Below are positions 38,801 through 47,800 of a stretch of DNA of 64,000 nt, piece by piece (positions within the stretch are counted from its first letter, which is position 1; each line of letters begins with the position of its first letter). The stretch comes from Lucinisca nassula (Eukaryota > Mollusca > Bivalvia > Lucinida > Lucinidae): assembly GCA_963580285.1 (NCBI GenBank), contig OY757010.1, positions 151,655,596-151,719,595 on the forward strand. The letters run 5' to 3'. The notes under the pieces were generated by a model. It saw nothing but the letters and a program-made list of their open reading frames with translations. It searched no databases and was not told where the DNA came from. The translations under genes and the position numbers were made by a program.

Positions 38801-41800
38801 TGGTTAATAACAAAAACATTCACTGTCACCCTCAACTGATCTTCGAACAACAAACAGTACAGGGCTGTAGCTGAATTATTTGAGTGAAATAACTTTGAAA
38901 TTAGCTAGTTGGTTTAGGAGGAGACCAACAACTGTGTTTCCACTTTTACCTCTGGTGGCCATTTTGTTCAGGAGCAAAATTATTTCAGCAATTTTGAGTG
39001 AAAGTTATGAAACTAGACAAAAGTGCCCAGTGGGGCACGTATACCCCCGGCCAGTGCCATCACCTCAGCTGAAAATAGCAATGTCAAAAGCTTCTTTGCA
39101 TATACAGAACTACAAAGGGAAATAACTCTAAAAGGCCTGACCCCTTGGCCCTTATTTTCTTTCCCACAATACAACTAGTCATACTGATCATGTTTGCAAA
39201 ATTTCAAGTTTCTATGTACAGTAGTTATTGAGAAATCTTTGACACAAAATAAAACTAGTCATACTGATCATGTTTGCAAAATTTCAAGTTTCTATGTACA
39301 GTAGTTATTGAGAAATCTTTGGCACAAAATAAAAATATACACTATTAAACAGCAAGAACTACAAAGGGAAATAACTCTAAAAGGCCTGACCCCTTGGCCC
39401 TTATTTTCTTTCCCACAATACAAGTAGTCATACTGATCATGTGAGCAAAATTTCAAGTTTCTATATGAAGCAGTTCCTGAGATATCTTTGACACAAAATA
39501 ATTGTTTACGGACACAAAGACAGAGAACTACAAAGGGAAATAACTCTAAAAGGCCTGACCCCTTGGCCCTTATTTTCTTTCCCACAATACAACTAGTCAT
39601 ACTGATCATGTTTGCAAAATTTCAAGTTTCTATGTACAGTAGTTATTGAGAAATCTTTGACACAAAATAAAAATATACACTATTAAACAGCAAGAACTAC
39701 AAAGGGAAATAACTCTAAAAGGCCTGACCCCTTGGCCCTTATTTTCTTTCCCACAATACAAGTAGTCATACTGATCATGTTTGCAAAATTTCAAGTTTCT
39801 ATGTACAGTAGTTATTGAGAAATCTTTGACACAAAATAAAAATATACACTATTAAACAGCAAGAACTACAAAGGGAAATAACTCTAAAAGGTCTGACCCC
39901 TTGGCCCTTATTTTCTTTCCCACAATACAAGTAGTCATACTGATCATGTGTGCATAATTTCAAGTTTCTATGTGAAGCAGTTCCTGAGATATCTTTGACA
40001 CAAAATAATTGTTTACGGACAGACAGACGGAAAAGACAAAAACTATATACCCCCATTGCATACTTCGTATGCCGGGGGTATAAATATACACTATTAAACA
40101 GCAAGAACTACAAAGGGAAATAACTCTAAAAGGCCTGACCCCTTGGACCTTATTTTCTTTCCCACAATACAAGTAGTCATACTGATCATGTGTGCAAAAT
40201 TTCAAGTTTCTATGTGAAGCAGTTCCTGAGATATCTTTGACACAAAATAATTGTTTACAAAAACTACAAAGGGAAATAACTCTAAAAGGCCTGACCCCTT
40301 GGCCCTTATTTTCTTTCCCACAATACAACTAGTCATACTGATCATGTTTGCAAAATTTCAAGTTTCTATGTACAGTAGTTACTGAGAAATCTTTGACACA
40401 AAATAAAAATATACACTATTAAACAGCAAGAACTACAAAGGGAAATAACTCTAAAAGGCCTGACCCCCTGGCCCTTATTTTCTTTCCCACAATACAACTA
40501 GTCATACTGATCATGTTTGCAAAATTTCAAGTTTCTGTGTACAGTAGTTATTGAGAAATCTTTACACAAAATAAAAAAATATACACTATTAAACAGCAAG
40601 AACTACAAAGGGAAATAACTCTAAAAGGCCTGACCCCTTGGCCCTTATTTTCTTTCCCACAATACAAGTAGTCATACTGATCATGTGAGCAAAATTTCAA
40701 GTTTCTATATGAAGCAGTTCCTGAGATATCTTTGACACAAAATAATTGTTTACGGACACAAAGACAGAGAACTACAAAGGGGAATAACTCTAAAAGGCCT
40801 GACCCCTTGGCCCTTATTTTCTTTCCCACAATACAACTAGTCATACTGATCATGTTTGCAAAATTTCAAGTTTCTATGTACAGTAGTTATTGAGAAATCT
40901 TTGACACAAAATAAAAATATACACTATTAAACAGCAAGAACTACAAAGGGAAATAACTCTAAAAGGCCTGACCCCTTGGCCCTTATTTTCTTTCCCACAA
41001 TACAAGTAGTCATACTGATCATGTGTGCAAAATTTCAAGTTTCTATGTGAAGCAGTTCCTGAGATATCTTTGACACAAAATTTACAAAAACTACAAAGGG
41101 AAATAACTCTAAAAGGCCTGACCCCTTGGCCCTTATTTTCTTTCCCACAATACAAGTAGTCATACTGATCATGTGTGCAAAATTTCAAGTTTCTATGTGA
41201 AGCAGTTCCTGAGATATCTTTGACACAAAATAATTGTTTACGGACAGACGGAAAAGACAAAAACTATATACCCCCATGGCATACTTCGTATGCCGGGGGT
41301 ATAATAAACATTTCTGTGAAATATTATTTGGAAATCAAGCTACTGAAGATGTTGTTCCAGAATTTTTTTTAATATATATATTTAGCTCTGTTGGCCATCA
41401 ATAGACCAGAACCATTTTAGCAATGTTGCCAGTGAGCCATGAAACATTTCGGTCATATTATTCTGAAATTGATTCATGTGCTTGAGAGATGTTTTTTAAA
41501 GACTTTTCTATTCTTAGCTCTGGTGGCCATCTTGTTCAATGAACAAGGAACCATTTTAGTAATTTTGGTACAGGACTTGAACAGAAACGTGTGTGGGATT
41601 ATCTGAAACTGGCTTTGTGGTTTAGGTGGAGATGTCATTTGAAGAAATTGATGACAGATCGATTTTGGACAGTTTTGCTCAGGTGAGCAGAAAAACAGAT
41701 CAGCTTTATTATTACACTTTATCATATGACGTCACCTCTGAGAGTGTAATAAAGCCATGTAATATTTTCGATAATCCACTAGTGGATTGAATATGCAAAT

Positions 41801-44800
41801 TAGCTAGATACGTCCCATAACGTTACATGTACGACATCCTTAACGACGTCGTGTTTACTCATGGCAGAACATTGATATTTATTTTTGTAAACAATCAAAT
41901 ATATAATGCGTTTTAAATGTCATATGATAAATAGAATCTTGCATTCATGCTCATGTATTATTGAATTTATTAAACTTGTTTAGGAAAAGGGATAAAATGC
42001 TCGGCAAAGCCTCACATTTTATCCCTTATCCTCAACTTGTTTAATAAATTCAATAATACATGAACACTCATGTAAGATCCTCTATTACCAATAGGTGGGA
42101 AAACCATGTTTGTGGGGTGTTAAACCTTTACCACTCTCTGGGCTAACTCAGCAGGGGCCAGTTGTTCAAAACTAACAACGCCATTAGTTAACGTATCGTT
42201 AAAACTTTGATCATTTAGTATGGCAAATATGCTAATATTTTTGCTGAAAAAATGTGAGCAGCTTTTGCCAAAGCAAAAGCTGCTCAAATTTTTTTCAGCA
42301 AAAATTATATATTAAACTTGCTAGAACAGTTAACAATATGGCCATTAACAAGCTTGTTAAGCTAACGGTGCTTTGAACAACTGGGCCCAGATGACAAACT
42401 GTTGATATTTCTGTTATTTTTCCCTAAAAACCGGATTCAACATCTCAAGCGAATTGCCTCAATAGAAGACAATTTGAGCCCTCCTCTGAATAACGATCGG
42501 CTCGATATGAGTGAAATAATCTTGAAAGCGCCGTAAAACCAAAACCAAAAAAAAGAAAAAAAAAAAAGAGAGAATTTACATGAGGTATCAAATAGGACTT
42601 GACATCTCATGCAAATTGTCTCCATAGGAGACAATTTGCATGAGATGTCAAATCCCGTTTTCTGGGAAAATTAGAAAAATATTTCAATATGTTGTCTGTT
42701 GCAAAAAAATACTCAGCATGCAGAGCTTTAAAGACAGCTTCATGTATGCTGACTAAGGAAATTTTTCATTTACTCTAAGAGACCTTGGAAATTGGGCTTT
42801 ATATTATCCAAGATGGCAAATGATGTGAAATGTCAAGTCGTATTTCCTTTTTAAACGCTTTCTGTACCAAATGGATTTTTTTGTTTGTTTGATTTGAGGA
42901 ATCTTCCTCCTTATGTATGGCAAGAGTCCATTTTGAAATTTAGGGGTGTCTGGTTGAGTTTTCTTCAAAATTTATTAGGAAAATGACTGAACTTTTTGCA
43001 AACAGCATGGGCCTTGATGTGATCTGGGCCTTCAGTTTGGTAGGGTACCCATTTTGGGGGATTCAGGTACAAAATGGGTTAAAGTATGAAGAAAATTTAC
43101 AGTAACCTGCTCTTAGGTTTTCCATGGAGCTTTTAGATAAAAATGAATATTTCTTACTCGACTGTCAAGAACTGTTCCTTGAACATGTACTTAATGAGGC
43201 AAAAACAATTGACATTTCCAGTTTGCCGACACTGTGCAAATATCTGCTTAACCAACTGTGGAGTCACATGGTCCTCAGCAGTTACCTGCTCAAACAGCAC
43301 AAGAGCCCTACAATGAAAAGAAATGAGGCTTTAGCAAGACAAGAACTGAATCTTATTATACAGACATAGCCCCAGTTAAGAGGGGGTATCCACATATTAT
43401 TTTTAAAATTTCTGCAAGAAAACATATGTTGTAGGAACTCATTAGAAACGCCTGGGCCATGGGGTTCTAATGAGTGCCCACAATATATGTTTTCTTGCAG
43501 AAAAAAGAAAAATGTGAGTACTTTTCGGATGAAAAAAAAAACACACGCTATATCTGGAGATATGGATTACAAATGCAGCTACAAACATTGGATAATTAGA
43601 AATGTGCAATAAAATGAGAGAAACAATCAGGCTGGTATCCCTCCATACTCGCTTGCCTACTCGATAATGCGCATTTATTCGGATGTGTTTGAATTTTACC
43701 ATCAGGCTACTTGCAATGATGTTACATGAAAAATTTGTTAAGCATTCATTCATATACAGATAAAATGCAAGTTTTGAGGCCAAAAATACTGATAATGAGA
43801 AAAATATTTATAGCTATATAATACAAGAATTCAGCCAAAGGCTATGTCGTGCCGGTGGGGGCACTAAGTCACAGAACCATGATATGTAGGTCAAGGTCAA
43901 ACACGAAGTCTTGCAAGCTTGTACCAAGTCTCATTAAAGTTCTAATTGTTCTTGAGAAATGAACTTAAACAAGAAGATGAATGCCGGATTCACGCAATAG
44001 TTCAATAACTCAGTGAACCATGAAATACAGTAGAACTTCCATGGCTCGAACACTGATGGCTCGTTTACCATGGCTGAGTTGACACCTTCTTTCCCTAGGA
44101 AATGTCTCTACATACATGTAAGAAATAGTGAGGGAACATTCAGAATACTTTCGTCTTTTTTCTCGCCAATGTATACTGTGTGTACTCATTAGAATCACCT
44201 AATGAGTACACACAGCATACATTTATATTATAGAACGCCGAAATGAAGTCCGAAAATTACCCCTCTTATGCCTCCTGGAAGTAGCCCAGTGGCTTGAACT
44301 ATCCGCCTCGAACAGATTTTCGTGGTTCCCAAAGGTGTTCGAGCCATTGAAGTTCGACTGTATAGGTCAAGGTCAAATATGGATGCTGGCATTAAAGTTG
44401 CAGTCCCCAGCAAGTTTGTACCAAGCATCATTGATGAAGCTCTTTTCCATCTTAAGAAATCCACTCAACAGTAGGGTGAGCAATACTTCACAAAGTCAGT
44501 GAACCATGAAATTTAGATCAAGGCCTAATCTGAATACTTGCATTTAAAGTGCCATCCCTCTGATTAAGTTTATACCAAGTATCATTGATGAAACTCTTAT
44601 AGTTCTTGAGAAATGGACTCAACCAATAGGGTGAACACTAGAGTTGTGGTATATGTTGATGACAAACGGGCAAACTAATGACCATACAGACTGAAAACCA
44701 GACTCTTATATTGAGCCATGCTTAAAGCAGGTGCCACAAGTTATTGCATTCATACTAGTTAATAATGTTCCACATTGAGATATCACGGGACTCTCCCAAT

Positions 44801-47800
44801 GAGTGCAATAACCCTATAGGGATGTTTGTTTATTTGAATTGAGGTTTTCGAACCCATCAACACTATTTAGTTCATTTTGGAGACGTTGCTTCCAATTTTG
44901 TGAGATATTTACCTGACATAGAGATGAAATGACATCTCAAGCCCTGCCGCCTTTACAAACCAAAAGGATTTATGTGTAGGAACAGTCCAACTTGCATCAC
45001 TTTATCTGGGCAGGCTTAGACCCTCTAAAACGTTTACTGGAAGCAACAAGCAACCTAATCTGTTTTTACAAGCCCTGATGGCTAGAAAGGATTTAAATGC
45101 CTCAGCACTTGAGACTTGGGACAAGGAGAAACATTGAAAGAACTAGTTTTCGGTCCATAATGGCTTTACCTCACCCATCTCCCTACTCACAACCTCCCCT
45201 ACTGAAAAGTAAATATTAATGCAAATGCTGAAAAGAGTAAACAAGCAACTACAGCAGGTGTTTGTAAAACACTATTCCCCAATCTCATGCTTGGTTTATT
45301 TAAGCATTTCTAAATCTCCATGTATTCCTAATGCTTCTCATCCAGTTTCAGCTCAATCCAACCCTCAGTTTGGGAGTACATGTTGTTTGAATTGTTGGAT
45401 TGCAGCATCTTGGATGTCAGAATGGAACCATTTTGGCTATTCTGAATTTCGATGTCCCCCATCTCCCCAACTTGCAGCTCAATTCAACTTAAAGTTCAGG
45501 TGGAGATGCTTTAAAAGAATTTTAAGATGGCCACTATGGCAGCCATCTTGGATATCATAGCAGCCATCTTGGATATCAGAATGCAATAATTTTAGCAACT
45601 CTGAATCTCCATGTCACTGAAATGCCTCTCACAAAGTATCAGCTTAACCCTTCTCTTGCTGAATATTCATTTAAGCCACACCCATTTCTGTCTATCAACC
45701 AATCAAATTACTTGATGTAATTTATTGCTACAAATTCATAAACTGAATGCCAAACAGTGTAGATCCTGATCAGATGGCTTCTTCAGAAGCCATCTGATCT
45801 GGATCTACACCGTTTGCAAAGATATGGGTTGTCGTGAACAGCAAGATAAGGGTTAACCAGACCTTAAGCACTAAAGATCTTGAAAATGTGAAAAGCTTAC
45901 GATGGACAGAAGTAAGGACGACAGGACATGGCATAAGCTGACCTAGTGGGACTAAAACAGGCATGCTTTGCAAGCCAGTCACAACACTAACTCACTTCTC
46001 AAGTTCCCCTTTTCGCAGATATTGTTCCATTTTCTGTCTCCAATGTTTCACCATATTTTCCTGAAAAGAAATTCAATCCTTTAACGTGTAAAATCCTTAT
46101 ATAATCCTTCGACCTGTAAAAGCCTTATATAGATGTAAAAAAAAAAGCATTAACTTCTCTAATTACATTTTCATTAAAATGACGTCTGACATTTCAATCA
46201 GAAACATATTTATTTTTTCCAAATACAGTTATATTTCCATGGCAAGAATTCACCTTTTTTGCAGTATCTGCTGGTTCCTAGTCTGAAGGTTATCAGTTTT
46301 GACCTTTCAAGGTCAGGGGGCTCTGGTTATCTGTTTTTCCAATGTTGAAAATTTGCAAGCTGGGAGCCAGCATATAATGCAAATATGGGCTTGCTTACCA
46401 CAGCTGAGACAAACTTGTTAGTTTACTTAATTTATACTATTATAATTATTTTAGAATAATATGTGTTCCGTTGATGGACAAACTTGTTCTGGAGTCCCTA
46501 GGGAATTCCTCCGGATCAGAAATAGTCTGGGATAATTTAGGGAGATTTTCTAAATGTATTCTGCATGAACTCAGAATCTGAGTACACACAACATACATTC
46601 ATTATAGAATACCCAACAGGTATCCCAAAATTATCCCTGATCATCACTGTATACAAGGGGTGTCCACTTTAGCTAAATCTTTGAAATTGTTTATCCGAGA
46701 AAGAAACATATTTATATGAAATTATTAGAATATTCATTTCACATGTACACAACATTTCAAGACTGTATCTTGTCTATAACAGAATCTGCAGGCTCCGGGG
46801 ATGGACAATGGTATTGGATGTGGGGCAAGTCATCGCGATGTCAACAGGATGTGACGATATCGTCTTACCTAGAATCATGTCATAGTCTACCGACTCAACT
46901 CTTTTTCAATGTAGTCCCCACTACACTCTACACACTTGTTGTGTGTATATACCCACTGATCAAATACATCCTTATACCATTCCCTGCTGAACTTTGCAAC
47001 CTCACTCTTTGTCACTCTGGCCAGATCCTGGAAACTGTCAAACTTCCATTCTTTACACATCTGTTTTCCAACTATTGAGCCTGGCAAGCCTTCTTCGTTG
47101 TTGGTGAGGAGTCTGTCTTCCATTGACATGACTACTCGCTGGTTTCGGGGTCGAAGAGGAAGAGCTATATCCCATCAGTGGTAATGGTTCTGTCTAAGAA
47201 CCTGTTGCCGTTCCTAAAATATTGGGCCAGAAACTTCCTTGATGCCTCTACTCCCCTTTCTTTGTGATCCTACCTATGTTTAATTTCTCTGTTAAAATGT
47301 GATGCACTGTCCTGCTGCCCATTCCTGTAATTTCACAAATATCCCTGGCCATATAGCGTCTATTCTGATCAATAGCGTCTTTGACTTGTCTAACTGACAT
47401 CAAACCCGTTGTCGACTTCCGACCACGGCCCTTGTTGTCTTCAATAGTCTCCCAGACATCTCTGAAACGCTTGTGCCACTTGAAAACAAGAGTTTGTGAT
47501 ACAGAAGGCTTGATATTGGCAAACATTGTACATGTCTGCGTTGGTGTCTTTCAGAGTTTAACACAAAACTTGATAACTGTTGGATGTTCTTCATAACCCA
47601 ATCACGCCATATTTAACAGGTGTCAGACTTATTGCTTTTGATCATAAAACAGCAAAGTAAACCTTTATGACATTGAAACTTACATTGCAATGATGTCAGG
47701 CAATCTTCACGCAAAGTTGCCCTTAAATTGGTACGTTAGGCGGCAAAAATATTAAGCTGCCCTGCCTAGAGGAAGGACGGTTACTACGGAAACTGATAAA

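Larger units (their letters stand above)
42122..42730. mobile_element. MITE family K carrying two insertions
   Basis: The family K flanks TTACCACTCTCTGGGCTAAC and AAACTGTTGATATTTCTG are split by a family C element at 42154-42388. Its palindrome arm is then interrupted by the 3' end of a T1 SINE (42478-42565) and the arm is repeated. The empty-site version is at 7962-8262. Confidence 0.6.

Noticed and set aside
39292..41260. Repeated minus-strand open frames of 100-128 codons
   Set aside because: They are translations of the 165-bp array unit in opposite orientation, with no splice context and exact periodic repetition.
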